44,230 nucleotides of DNA from Clostridia bacterium. GTDB taxonomy: Bacteria; Bacillota; Clostridia; Oscillospirales; Acutalibacteraceae. Made by a program: the position numbers and the translations under genes. Shown here piece after piece: positions 29,996 through 42,047 of this stretch. The notes under the pieces are model-generated. The model had not been told where the DNA came from, did no database searches, and saw only the letters and a list, made by a program, of their open reading frames with translations. Within the stretch, counting starts at the first letter, position 1, and every line of letters starts with the position of its first letter. The stretch lies in NCBI GenBank assembly GCA_017474125.1, contig JAFVIF010000003.1, positions 1 to 44,230 on the forward strand, given 5' to 3'.

Positions 29996-30751
29996 TTTTC
30001 CGTAGGTTTTAAGCTCTCTGGGGGTACAGTTTAAATACTTTTTAACCACTCTTGCAAAGTATTTCGGGTCGTTAAAGCCACTTAGAAGTGATGCATTTTC
30101 TATTGTACTTCCGCTTGATATTAAATTTCTGGCGTATTCAAGCCTTAGTAAAGTAATATATTCGGTTGGCGTTTTTTGATAATGCTTCTTAAAAAGCTGG
30201 CGAAAGGTTGTTGCACAGATTCCCGCTTTGGCGCAAAGGGTATTAACGCTTAAGTCGCTGTTTTTATAGCCTGTGTTTATCATAGAAATCGCTTTTAAAA
30301 AGTGAGACGGTAAATTGATTTTGGTTTCTTTTTCAAGTATCTCTGCTAAAATGCGGTATAAAAAGGACATAGTATGAAGGGCAAAGCCTTGCTCCTTACT
30401 ATTCCAAGTTATAAGAGCCTGTAAGAATAATTTATATATTTGCTCGCTGTTTTCAAAGGAAAAAAGTTCAATTTCCTTGTCGTCGTATTGTGTGATGAAA
30501 TGAATAACTATTATTTGGGAATCGGTATATTGAACGTTGTAGCTCATATTTTGCGGAAGGTAAAGAATATCGTTTGTATTAACAAAGTATTTTTTGCCGT
30601 CAATAACAAGGGTGGCATTGCCGCTTGTTCTGAAAGCAAGCGCTGAATATTCACGCGCCTCCACTTTAAAATCTCCAACGTCCCATTTAATATTTTCCAC
30701 ACCTATAATACGTAAAACAGGGTTATCGCCTTTACATAACATTATATCCAC
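29993..30751 (-). CDS. AraC-family transcriptional regulator
   Basis: A 252-residue protein. The cupin sensor carries EYSALAFRTSGNATLVIDGK and NDILYLPQNMSYNVQY. The C-terminal DNA-binding part has LSVNTLCAKAGICATTFRQL and STIENASLLSGFNDPKYFAR followed by VVKKYLNCTPREL. AGAGGTGG stands before the ATG. It is divergent from the six-gene operon at 30.9-36 kb, its probable target. Confidence 0.88.
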   Translation of the reverse strand: MDIMLCKGDNPVLRIIGVENIKWDVGDFKVEAREYSALAFRTSGNATLVIDGKKYFVNTNDILYLPQNMSYNVQYTDSQIIVIHFITQYDDKEIELFSFENSEQIYKLFLQALITWNSKEQGFALHTMSFLYRILAEILEKETKINLPSHFLKAISMINTGYKNSDLSVNTLCAKAGICATTFRQLFKKHYQKTPTEYITLLRLEYARNLISSGSTIENASLLSGFNDPKYFARVVKKYLNCTPRELKTYGK

Positions 30752-30760
30752 CTCTGTTTA

Positions 30761-30788
30761 ATTATAACTGAATTTTAACAAATTTCAA
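30761..30788 (-). promoter_or_regulatory. Promoter of the AraC gene
   Basis: On the minus strand TTGAAA (30788-30783), a 16-bp spacer and TATAAT (30766-30761). A divergent plus-strand promoter candidate (TTGGAA at 30813-30818, TATATT at 30835-30840, 16-bp spacer) would drive the operon. Confidence 0.6.
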
Positions 30789-30905
30789 GTGTTAAAAAAT
30801 CCACCTTTTGTGTTGGAATATGAGTTGTATATTATATATTCAATGTATTATAGTTTAGTTGTGAACAGTTATCTGTTTTCAGTAAAAACAAAGGAGAGAA
30901 AAAAT

Positions 30906-31937
30906 ATGTCAATTAAGCACACAGCCGTAAGCTATTACGGAATAAACTACGTTGAGCACGCTATTTCGGATTTTAAAGAAATGAAGGAGCATGGTTGTGA
31001 TACCGTTATCCTTGCTATTACAGAATTTGATATGGACTTTTGGTTTCCAAATATCAACAACATTGTAAAAGCGGCTCACGAATTGGGTCTTCGTGTTATT
31101 GCAGACCCTTGGGGAATTGGTAAATACTTCGGTGGCGAGCAGGTAAGTCTTTTCCTGCAGAACAATATTCATCACCGTCAGGTTTCTGCCTACACAGGTG
31201 AAGTTTTAAATGCCGCTTGCTTCAACACAAATTCTTTCCGCGATTATTTCAAGAATATCTGTCTTAAAATAGCTAAGAATACCGAGGTTGACGGATTCTT
31301 TTGGGATGAGCCCCACTATGCTTATCCTAAATCTTACGCATCTATCACAGGCGGTGCCGGTGATGATTGGGCTTGCCGCTGTCCTGAGTGTATGAAAAAA
31401 TTTGAAGAATATTATGGCTACGAAATGCCTAAATTTATGAATGACGATGTTAAGCAGTTCCGCTGGCGTGAAGCTCTCTTTACCCTTAGTGATACATCTA
31501 AAGCCCTTAAGGAATATAACCCTAAGCTTGAAATCACCTGCTGCGTTCATGCAACCCTTAACAGCTACTACGTAACAGAGCTTCGCGGTTATGATAATTG
31601 GGATATGGTGGCTTCCTGTCCTTATTTCGATGTTTTCTCAACTACTATAATTAATTGGTCGTTACCTGAAAGCTTCTTCCGTGAAATTACCGAAAGAACA
31701 GTTGCTATGGCTAAAAAGTACGGCAAACAAAGTGAGCGTTGGCTTATGGGTTACAACAAGCGCCCCGATGATTTTAGCCAAATTGACAAGGTTGTTGATA
31801 TGTACGAGGAATTAGGTGTTGACCGCCTTGCTACCTGGACATACCGCGGCGGTTACGGAACTTCTGTCGCCGCAAAAGACCCGCTTGAGCTTTGGGATAA
31901 CATTGGCAGAAATTATAAGAGAGTTCTTAAAAAATGA
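30906..31937 (+). CDS. Predicted TIM-barrel glycosidase-like protein
   Basis: A 343-residue cytoplasmic protein, first gene of a six-gene operon. The sequence has the alternating strand/helix character of a (beta/alpha)8 barrel: MSIKHTAVSYYGINYVEHAI, GCDTVILAITEFDMDFWFPN, LGLRVIADPWGIGKYFGGEQ, VDGFFWDEPHY near residue 132 with an acidic pair at a strand end as in clan A glycosidases, and WLMGYNKRPDD. A four-cysteine cluster may be formed by WACRCPECMKKF. I do not recognise the family with certainty; a GH42-like or related retaining hydrolase is the best guess. AAAGGAGAG supports the ATG at 30906 over longer forms. It overlaps the next gene by 4 bp. Confidence 0.6.
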   Translation: MSIKHTAVSYYGINYVEHAISDFKEMKEHGCDTVILAITEFDMDFWFPNINNIVKAAHELGLRVIADPWGIGKYFGGEQVSLFLQNNIHHRQVSAYTGEVLNAACFNTNSFRDYFKNICLKIAKNTEVDGFFWDEPHYAYPKSYASITGGAGDDWACRCPECMKKFEEYYGYEMPKFMNDDVKQFRWREALFTLSDTSKALKEYNPKLEITCCVHATLNSYYVTELRGYDNWDMVASCPYFDVFSTTIINWSLPESFFREITERTVAMAKKYGKQSERWLMGYNKRPDDFSQIDKVVDMYEELGVDRLATWTYRGGYGTSVAAKDPLELWDNIGRNYKRVLKK

Positions 31938-32656
31938 TTTTTGAAAACTATTATTCTGAAATAATAAACATTTTAAATAAAATCAAAACCACTCAAAAAG
32001 GAAAAATAGAATCTGCTTCAAAAATAGTAGCAAAAGTAATCGAAAATGACGGTATAATCTATATTTTCGGTTGCGGTCATTCGCATCTAATAGGGCTTGA
32101 CTGTTTTTACAGAGCAGGTGGTCTTGTTAATGTGAGCGCTATGCTTGATACTGATTTGATGCTTCACAACGGCGCGGCAAAGAGCAGCAAAATGGAGAAA
32201 ATGAGTGGTATTGCCGAAAGCATTTTTGAAAGATATTGCATAACAAAAAATGATGTTTTGATAACTGTTTCAACAAGCGGTAAAAATGCTGTTCCTTGCG
32301 AAATGGCTATAATAGCTACTAAAAACGGCATTCCTAATATTTCGGTTGTATCATCTGCTTATTTTGATGATAAGACCGATACACCTAAACTTTTTGAGTG
32401 TAGTGATATGTATATTGATAACTGTGTTCCTCACGGGGATGCAGTTATGGATATCACCGGCACTGAAGTTAAAATGGGTAGTGTTTCAACTGCCGCGAGT
32501 TCGTTTATTTTGCAGTCTGTTTTAATTGAGGGTGCAGAAATAGCGGCAAAAAATGGCGCAGAATTGCCTATTTACAAAAGCGGTAATATTGAAGGCGGCG
32601 CAGAGTTTAACAAATCGTTAATCAAAAAATATCTGCCAAGAATAAAGCATTTATGA
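31934..32656 (+). CDS. SIS-domain sugar isomerase-like protein, copy 1
   Basis: A 240-residue SIS (sugar isomerase) domain protein of the UPF0309 type. It contains IYIFGCGHSHLIGLDCFYRA, the phosphosugar-binding STSGKN loop and the alternating hydrophobic strand VLITVST. The domain binds phosphorylated aminosugars or sugars and may isomerise or sense them. Start ATGA overlaps the stop of the previous gene, indicating translational coupling. A second, diverged SIS gene lies two genes downstream. Confidence 0.85.
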   Translation: MIFENYYSEIINILNKIKTTQKGKIESASKIVAKVIENDGIIYIFGCGHSHLIGLDCFYRAGGLVNVSAMLDTDLMLHNGAAKSSKMEKMSGIAESIFERYCITKNDVLITVSTSGKNAVPCEMAIIATKNGIPNISVVSSAYFDDKTDTPKLFECSDMYIDNCVPHGDAVMDITGTEVKMGSVSTAASSFILQSVLIEGAEIAAKNGAELPIYKSGNIEGGAEFNKSLIKKYLPRIKHL

Positions 32657-32666
32657 GGTAGTTTGA

Positions 32667-33512
32667 ATGGCTAAAATTTCAGTTATAGGAATTTGCGGAA
32701 ACTCCATTTTTATGAACGTTGACCATTTTCACGAAAAAGGCGAAACCTTAGTTGCCAATAGCGTTTATGAAGAGATTGGCGGTAAGGGTATTAATCAGGC
32801 GATAGCTTGTGCCAAAATGGGAGCGGAAGTTTCTTTTCTTTGTGCTATTGGTGATGATGCCGACGGCGAAAAGTGTAAACAAACCGCAAAAGTTTTTGGA
32901 ATTAACGGATTTTTTTCGGTTAAAAATGGACTTAAAACGACCTTTGCGGTAATACTTACCGATAAAAGTGGTGAAAATCAGGTTACAGGTTACAGAAACG
33001 CAGAACTTTCTGCCTTTGATGTAATTTCTTTCGAAGAAGAAATCGCAAGTAGTGATATTCTGCTTTTGCAACATGAAGTACCGGAAGAAGTAAATGAGGT
33101 TGCGGTAGAGATAGCTAAAAAGCATAATGTTAAGGTTATTTTAAACCCCGCACCGATAAGACTTATACCTGAAAAAATAGCAAAATCGGTTTTTGCTGTA
33201 ACTCCTAATGAACAAGAGGTCAAAGCAATAAATAAAACTCATTTTAAGAATGTTATAACAACGCAAGGCAAAAAAGGTTGCAGTATAAATGATAACATCT
33301 TTATAAAAGCGATTGATGTTAAACCTGTCGACACAACAGGTGCAGGGGATACCTTCAACGGTGTTCTCGCGGTCTGTTTAGCTGAGGGTAAGACACTTGA
33401 AGAATCCTGTAAGTATGCAGTTTGTGCTTCAGGACTTAGTGTTACTAAAAAAGGTGTTTTAAATGCTATTCCAACTAAAGAAGAAATTGAAAGGACGATA
33501 ATAAATGAATGA
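32667..33512 (+). CDS. PfkB-family carbohydrate kinase
   Basis: A 281-residue ribokinase-like enzyme that would phosphorylate a sugar or nucleoside with ATP. GGKGINQAIACAKMG near residue 37 is the N-terminal substrate motif; DTTGAGDTFNG contains the anion hole and the catalytic base D228. The protein is slightly shorter than ribokinase. It sits between two SIS genes, overlapping the second by eight bases, so the kinase product is a plausible substrate of those proteins. Confidence 0.88.
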   Translation: MAKISVIGICGNSIFMNVDHFHEKGETLVANSVYEEIGGKGINQAIACAKMGAEVSFLCAIGDDADGEKCKQTAKVFGINGFFSVKNGLKTTFAVILTDKSGENQVTGYRNAELSAFDVISFEEEIASSDILLLQHEVPEEVNEVAVEIAKKHNVKVILNPAPIRLIPEKIAKSVFAVTPNEQEVKAINKTHFKNVITTQGKKGCSINDNIFIKAIDVKPVDTTGAGDTFNGVLAVCLAEGKTLEESCKYAVCASGLSVTKKGVLNAIPTKEEIERTIINE

Positions 33513-34254
33513 TTTCGGTTATTTTGAGAGCCTAATGGAAAATTTTAAAATTGTAAACGAAACTCAGGGAGAAAACATTAAAAAAGCCGCAGCTTTAATG
33601 GCGGATGCTATTGAAAACGACCGTCTTATAAACGTTTATGGCGGTGGTGGGCATACCACTCTTTGTATGGGTGAAATGTTCTTCCGTGCAGGTGGACTTT
33701 CCTGTATTAATCCTATTATGGAAACAGGTCTTTCGGTTTTCAATCAGGCTTTAAAATATTTAGAACTTGAAAGAACAGTTAATTACGGTAGCGCAATTAT
33801 GAAGTATTACGACCTTAAGAAGGATGACCTTCTTATTGTGTTCCACAATATCGGTATTAACCCTGCAACTATTGACGCGGTTATGGAAGCTAAGAAAAAC
33901 GGTGTTAAAATAATTGCGATTTCAAGTACATATTGGCAAGAAGAAATGCCAAAGGATCATTTTATTCGTCACCCCAATAAAACAAATCTTTTCGATTATG
34001 CGGATGTTTGTATTGATGATTTTAACCCTGTTGGCGATGCGGTTGTTAATGTACCCGGACTTGATACACCTATTGCGCCTGTATCAAACATTATTGATTT
34101 CTATATTGCACACTTGCTTGAAATTGAATGTGTTAAACAATGTATAGAAAGAGGTATAACACCACCTGTTTGGTCAAGTGCTAATACACCGGGCGGAGAC
34201 GAGAAAAATGCGGCTTATTTAGAAAAATACAAGCCCAGAATAAAAATGCTTTAA
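33505..34254 (+). CDS. SIS-domain protein, copy 2 (altered phosphosugar loop)
   Basis: A 249-residue paralogue of the first SIS protein (INVYGGGGHTTLCMGEMFFR, AGGLSCINPIM, then IDDFNPVGDAVVNVPG). The conserved STSGKN loop of copy 1 is replaced by FHNIGIN (residues about 114-120), so a different ligand or a regulatory role is likely. It has eight bases overlap with the kinase gene. GAAAGGAC lies before the ATG. Confidence 0.82.
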   Translation: MNDFGYFESLMENFKIVNETQGENIKKAAALMADAIENDRLINVYGGGGHTTLCMGEMFFRAGGLSCINPIMETGLSVFNQALKYLELERTVNYGSAIMKYYDLKKDDLLIVFHNIGINPATIDAVMEAKKNGVKIIAISSTYWQEEMPKDHFIRHPNKTNLFDYADVCIDDFNPVGDAVVNVPGLDTPIAPVSNIIDFYIAHLLEIECVKQCIERGITPPVWSSANTPGGDEKNAAYLEKYKPRIKML

Positions 34255-34266
34255 GGAGAGGATATT

Positions 34267-34959
34267 ATGAAAGTATTTCAGGAAAAATTAGAGTTTCTGC
34301 TTGATAAGTATTCAGTAGAAACAAAAGCAGTTTTAAAAGACTGTAAAACTGCAGTAATCGAAGGTAAGGATACACCGATTCTTTCTCACAGATTAGAAAG
34401 AAGATTTATTGAGCTTAAAAACATAGTAGGGGGCGGAACACTTGTAGGTATCAGCGTTATGCGTGTTGCTCGTATCGTTGAAAAAGGCTCAGATATTTTT
34501 GCCGAGCTTTATAGAGAATTGGATATTTGTCAGTACATATTAGGCAGAAAAATTGTAGCGGTTACCGCTATGCAGAATGATAATACACTTAATGTTATCG
34601 CAACTGCAGAGGATTCAATTGTTTGCACAATTGAAATTTCTGCAACCCTTAAAAAGGGTGAAATTCCAAAGGATAAGCACGAAATAATATCTCAAAGAGG
34701 TATTGCCTGTGACGTTGTTGTTGATGCTCAGTTAAAGCAGGATTCGATTTATGTTTTCGGTGCAGAAAACAAGAAATTTACTGATGTTGACTTTGAGCTT
34801 TACGGTCTTTCAATAGAGGATATTGCAGTTGTCCGTTCTGCGTTTACTATTGCTCAAAAAGGCACAAAGGACGAAATGATTGCAATTGATGAAAACCTTA
34901 AAGTTTTAGTTAAAAAAGCAAAGGCTTCTGTTGAATCAGGGGAAAGGCAGGTAATTTAA
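34267..34959 (+). CDS. Unknown protein in the sugar operon
   Basis: A 230-residue soluble protein I do not recognise. The N-terminal half is helical with many charged residues (LEFLLDKYSVETKAVLKDCK, LERRFIELKNIVGGGTLVGI), the second half is beta-rich (TLNVIATAEDSIVCTIEISA, DVVVDAQLKQDSIYVFG). No signal peptide, no membrane span and no recognisable nucleotide or metal motif. AAGGAGAGG precedes the ATG, 12 bp after the SIS gene, and the next gene starts after one base, so it is firmly in the operon. It may be a partner or C-terminal-like half of the dehydrogenase that follows. Confidence 0.75.
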   Translation: MKVFQEKLEFLLDKYSVETKAVLKDCKTAVIEGKDTPILSHRLERRFIELKNIVGGGTLVGISVMRVARIVEKGSDIFAELYRELDICQYILGRKIVAVTAMQNDNTLNVIATAEDSIVCTIEISATLKKGEIPKDKHEIISQRGIACDVVVDAQLKQDSIYVFGAENKKFTDVDFELYGLSIEDIAVVRSAFTIAQKGTKDEMIAIDENLKVLVKKAKASVESGERQVI

Positions 34960-34960
34960 G

Positions 34961-36037
34961 ATGAAACCTTTAAAGATTGCTATGATGAGTATGACTCACG
35001 GTCATACAAGAAAATATTATCAAACCCTAAAGGACAATCCCAAGCTTGATTGGGTGGCTGTTGCTACCGCTAATGATGAGGTTAAAGAAATCTTCCTGAA
35101 CTCTGTTGACGGTATCCCTTGTTATGATAGCGAAATAGAAATGCTTGATGCTCACCCCGAAATTGAAGCTGTGGTACTGGCCAGTGAAAACAGCGATCAT
35201 CTTCGTCAGATGAAGCTTTGCGCAGAGCGTGGAATTCATATTCTTTCAATGAAAATTCCTACTTTCGATATGGACGAATATGATGAAATGATTGATATTG
35301 TTGAAAAGAATAATCTTGTTTGCCAAATTGAGCTTGAAATGCATTATAACCCTGTAATTGCACGTATGAAGGAATTAGTTGCAAACGGGGAAATCGGCAA
35401 GATTAAGTCCTTTAATGCAACAAATATTACACTTTCTCCCGTATGGGCATTCCCTTGGCAGGGCGTTCCCGAAAAGAGCTACGGCAAGCGTGTTCAAATT
35501 AAAGAGGGTGATTCACGTTTTCGTGGTGGTGCGCTTTGCGACCATCCCCATATTTTTGATATGATTCGCCATATAACCGGAAGTGAGTTTGATTCTATTT
35601 ATGCCGAGGTAGCTCCTAATATCCGCCCCGATATTGAAGAGGAGGATATGCTGTCGGTTATCGGCAAAATGAAGGACGGCACCATTTTTTCCCTTGACCC
35701 GTCCTGGTCTAAAATGGAAGAACGCATAAAGGTGCCCGGCCCCGGTTGGGAGGTATTCCCTAAAAGAATGGAAGTTAATATCACTTTAAACGGTGAAAAA
35801 GGTACTGTTATGGCTGACTGTTTCGGTCCTAATGTTTATCATAACGGTTGTCCTAATGACCGCTATACCGTTCAGTATACCTATTTTGATGAGTGGATAG
35901 GTCTTATTGATGAATTTGTAGATAATATCAGAAACCATAAAACACCGCTTATTAACTTACGTTGGCATAAGGATACCATTAAAGCGATGAACGCTTGCTA
36001 TGAAAGTATTGCCACCGGAAAGGTAATCAAACTATAA
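34961..36037 (+). CDS. Gfo/Idh/MocA-family oxidoreductase, divergent N-terminus
   Basis: A 358-residue protein, last gene of the operon. Order of elements is Rossmann-like N-terminus, then a GFO/IDH/MocA C-terminal domain (GGALCDHPHIFDMIRHITGS, VNITLNGEKGTVMADCFGPN). The usual GxGxxG is replaced by MMSMTHGHT and the usual EKP motif by MKIPTFDMDE, both unusual for this family, so cofactor binding may differ. It starts one base after the previous gene's stop. Terminator follows within about 5 bp. Confidence 0.8.
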   Translation: MKPLKIAMMSMTHGHTRKYYQTLKDNPKLDWVAVATANDEVKEIFLNSVDGIPCYDSEIEMLDAHPEIEAVVLASENSDHLRQMKLCAERGIHILSMKIPTFDMDEYDEMIDIVEKNNLVCQIELEMHYNPVIARMKELVANGEIGKIKSFNATNITLSPVWAFPWQGVPEKSYGKRVQIKEGDSRFRGGALCDHPHIFDMIRHITGSEFDSIYAEVAPNIRPDIEEEDMLSVIGKMKDGTIFSLDPSWSKMEERIKVPGPGWEVFPKRMEVNITLNGEKGTVMADCFGPNVYHNGCPNDRYTVQYTYFDEWIGLIDEFVDNIRNHKTPLINLRWHKDTIKAMNACYESIATGKVIKL

Positions 36038-36040
36038 ATC

Positions 36041-36070
36041 AAAAGCCGAGGTATTCCTCGGCTTTATTCT
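36041..36070 (+). terminator. Terminator of the six-gene sugar operon
   Basis: AAAGCCGAGG and CCTCGGCTTT form a 10-bp perfect stem around TATT, followed by a T-rich stretch. Confidence 0.85.
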
Positions 36071-36116
36071 TTTCTTTGCAAATGCTTCTTTTTTCTTTGC
36101 TTTTGTCTTTTTGTCC

Positions 36117-36145
36117 TTGATTTTTACGTTACTCTAATATATAAT
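36117..36145 (+). promoter_or_regulatory. Promoter of the beta-galactosidase gene
   Basis: TTGATT (36117-36122), a 17-bp spacer and a perfect TATAAT (36140-36145). Confidence 0.75.
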
Positions 36146-36169
36146 TTCCTTGAAAGGCGAGGTGCTTAA

Positions 36170-39569
<3,400 letters not shown>

Positions 39570-39574
39570 TAAAT

Positions 39575-39600
39575 GTAGGGGACGATGCCCACATCGTCCC
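39575..39600. repeat. REP-like hairpin with GTAG head
   Basis: GTAG (39575-39578) is followed by GGGACGATG-ccca-CATCGTCCC, a 9-bp perfect stem. This resembles REP sequences linked to RAYT/TnpA-REP transposases. It lies six bases beyond the terminal repeat of the adjacent element. Confidence 0.55.
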
Positions 39601-39687
39601 GCAAATTTAAATAAAATTAAAAAAAGATAAGGATTTTTCTATTTTCGGTTGTATAATAGACAGAGAGATTCATTAGGAGGACTGTTT

Positions 39688-40227
39688 ATGGACAACGGTG
39701 CAAGTAGCTACCGCCGTTTCCTGGATGGTGACGAATCTGCCTTCGATGCTTTAATGGAGGAATATTTTAACAAGCTTGTGTTTTTTATTGACCGCATTGT
39801 AAACGATACTGCCGCGGCAGAGGATATTGCTATTGATACCTTTTCCGATTTAATAGTACATAAGGGAAGGTATAATTTTAAGGTATCCTTTAAAACCTAC
39901 TTATTTATGATAGGAAGAAGCAGAGCTTTAAACTTTATTAAAAGGCGCAGTCTTATAAGGTTTACGCCTATTAATGAAGAAATAAGCGACGGCGGTGTTT
40001 TACCCGAGGAAACGGTTATTAAAAACGAGGCCGACCAAAGGCTTATTAACGCCTTAAAGGAGCTGCCCGAGGAAATGCGTACCGCGGTATATCTTATATA
40101 CTTTGAAGCCCTTTCCTATGAGCAGGCGGCACGGGTTATGAAAAAGAATAAAAAGCAGGTTGATAATCTTCTGTACAGAGCAAAGGAAAGGCTTCGCACC
40201 ATACTTGAGAAGGAGGAGCTTTTATGA
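39688..40227 (+). CDS. ECF-type RNA polymerase sigma factor
   Basis: A 179-residue sigma-70 family protein. Region 2 spans residues about 10-85 (DESAFDALMEEYFNKLVFFI and AEDIAIDTFSDLIVHKGRY), region 4 about 120-175 (LPEEMRTAVYLIYFEALSYE, QAARVMKKNKKQVDNLLYRA). No regions 1.1 or 3, as in extracytoplasmic-function sigmas. TTAGGAGG lies seven bases before the ATG at 39688, so the in-frame start 39 bases earlier is not used. It overlaps the next gene, an anti-sigma candidate, by 4 bp. A TATAAT (39652-39657) lies upstream but without a good -35. Target regulon probably includes the serpin operon itself. Confidence 0.88.
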   Translation: MDNGASSYRRFLDGDESAFDALMEEYFNKLVFFIDRIVNDTAAAEDIAIDTFSDLIVHKGRYNFKVSFKTYLFMIGRSRALNFIKRRSLIRFTPINEEISDGGVLPEETVIKNEADQRLINALKELPEEMRTAVYLIYFEALSYEQAARVMKKNKKQVDNLLYRAKERLRTILEKEELL

Positions 40228-40796
40228 GAAATCCGAAAGAAATAAAGGAAGAAATATTAATAAGAAGTAAAAAGCGTATTAAAAAGCGTAAAAGAATAAT
40301 ATCTATTGTGCTGGCGTTTTGTATATGCGTTTTAGCAGGAGTAACGGCGTTAAGCTTTATTGCTCCACCCGTATCAACCGACAGCTATAATAATAACGGA
40401 AGCGGTGACGGTGTATCGGAAAAAGAAAACTACGATTTATTGGCTGACGGGGAATTTCCTTGTGTTTCAGAAAAAATTGCAAAAATTAAATACGGAGATA
40501 AAGAATTTACCGACTCCGATAAAATAGCTCAAATCACAAATACGCTTCAGGCTATTATTAACGGCACAACCGATGATTTGCATGCTTTTGAAAATGAGGG
40601 TGCTGACGTTTCTCTAAAAACGCAAAGTGCTACTGATGCTTCGGCTGATATGTCTTTAAGGCTATTCATTGTAACCGAATCCGGCAACAAAGAGGAATTT
40701 GTTATAAACAGTAATACTCTTATAAATAAATCTACCGGTGTTGCCTATTCTATGAATGAAAAAGACCGTCAGGCTTTGCTTGATGCAGTTAAATAA
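40224..40796 (+). CDS. Probable membrane anti-sigma factor
   Basis: A 190-residue protein with a very basic N-terminus of about 30 residues (KEEILIRSKKRIKKRKR), one membrane span (IISIVLAFCICVLAGVTALS) and an extracellular domain of about 140 residues. Start overlaps the sigma gene (ATGA), the usual sigma/anti-sigma coupling. The N-terminus is too short for a classic zinc anti-sigma domain and lacks HxxxCxxC, so the role is inferred from gene order and topology alone. Confidence 0.6.
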   Translation: MRNPKEIKEEILIRSKKRIKKRKRIISIVLAFCICVLAGVTALSFIAPPVSTDSYNNNGSGDGVSEKENYDLLADGEFPCVSEKIAKIKYGDKEFTDSDKIAQITNTLQAIINGTTDDLHAFENEGADVSLKTQSATDASADMSLRLFIVTESGNKEEFVINSNTLINKSTGVAYSMNEKDRQALLDAVK

Positions 40797-40811
40797 AAGG
40801 AGGCTTTATTT

Positions 40812-42047
40812 ATGAAAAGAACGGTTTGTTTATTTCTCATTTTTGTTTTAGTGCTTTGCTCTTCCGCATGCGGTATTAAGGCGAGTGATTTAACCAAGGA
40901 TATAAAGCCTATGCCCACACCGAATTATATAGGTATAGATAATGAAATGGAAAAGAAGCAGATGAGCTTTTCTTTAAAGCTTTTTAAAAACTGTGCAGAA
41001 GCCGAAAAGGGAAATAACCTTCTTATTTCTCCTGTTTCGGTATATATGGCTCTTGCCATGACCTTAAACGGTGCAGATAAAGACACCGAAAGGGAAATGA
41101 GCGCCCTGCTGGGAGCAGACCGTAAAGACATTAATCCGTATATTAAAAACTATATAAGCTCTTTAACGAGTAATGATGACAGTAAATTCCACCTTGCTAA
41201 TTCTATATGGTTCAGAAGCGATAAAAACAGATTAAAGGTTGAAGAAAGCTTTTTGCAGACTAACGCCGATTATTTTGGCGCGCAGGTTTACGAGACTGAG
41301 TTCGACGAGCGTGCCAAAAAGGATATAAATAACTGGGTTAAGAAAAATACTGACGGTATGATAGACAAAATAGTAGATGAAATTAATTCTGATACCGTTA
41401 TGTATCTTATAAATGCTCTTGCTTTTGATGCTAAATGGCAGAAGGAGTATGAGAAAAGCCACGTAGATACCTATACCTTTAACTCTTATTCGGGTGAAAG
41501 GAATATAGTGGATATGATGTACTCAAGCGAGGGAGTATACCTTGAAAGCGGTAAGGCAAAGGGCTTTAAAAAGTACTATAAAAACGGAGATTATTCCTTT
41601 TTGGCTATATTGCCTAATGAAGAAAACGATATATACGAATTTGTTTCAAACGGCGGAATTGAAGAGATACTTTCGGTTGAGCAGAAAAAGGGCTGTATAG
41701 TTGCCGCAGGTCTACCGAAGTTTTCTTATGAGTATGATATTTCTATGAAAGCTGTTCTTTCAAAAATGGGGATGCCCTCTGCTTTTGACAGCGGCAAAGC
41801 TGATTTTCGGAAAATGGCTATTTCTTCGGTAGGAAATATTTATATAAGTGACGTTGTTCATAAAACCTTTATCGAAGTAGGAGAAAAGGGCACCAAGGCA
41901 GGCGCCGTTACAAAGGTGGCAATGAATGACGAGGCCGCAATGGTTATAGAGGGCAAATCTGTTATCCTTGACCGCCCCTTTATTTATATGATAGTGGATA
42001 ATAAAAGCAACCTACCGTTGTTTATAGGCTTGGTGGCAGATATATGA
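40812..42047 (+). CDS. Lipoprotein serpin (serine protease inhibitor)
   Basis: A 411-residue secreted inhibitor. The N-terminus is a signal peptide with lipobox-like SSAC at C20, so it is probably anchored outside the membrane. The serpin fold runs from about residue 50: NLLISPVSVYMALAMTLNGA, FHLANSIWF, NWVKKNTDGMIDKIV, LINALAFDAKW and the C-terminal LDRPFIYMIVDNKSNLPLFI. The reactive-centre hinge EKGTKAGAVTKVA has the small residues needed for loop insertion, so it should be inhibitory. Counting P15 at G360 puts P1 at E374 (P1' A375). AAGGAGG stands before the ATG. It is the third gene of an ECF-sigma operon, suggesting induction by envelope or protease stress. Gut Firmicutes serpins inhibit host or bacterial serine proteases. 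Confidence 0.9.
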   Translation: MKRTVCLFLIFVLVLCSSACGIKASDLTKDIKPMPTPNYIGIDNEMEKKQMSFSLKLFKNCAEAEKGNNLLISPVSVYMALAMTLNGADKDTEREMSALLGADRKDINPYIKNYISSLTSNDDSKFHLANSIWFRSDKNRLKVEESFLQTNADYFGAQVYETEFDERAKKDINNWVKKNTDGMIDKIVDEINSDTVMYLINALAFDAKWQKEYEKSHVDTYTFNSYSGERNIVDMMYSSEGVYLESGKAKGFKKYYKNGDYSFLAILPNEENDIYEFVSNGGIEEILSVEQKKGCIVAAGLPKFSYEYDISMKAVLSKMGMPSAFDSGKADFRKMAISSVGNIYISDVVHKTFIEVGEKGTKAGAVTKVAMNDEAAMVIEGKSVILDRPFIYMIVDNKSNLPLFIGLVADI

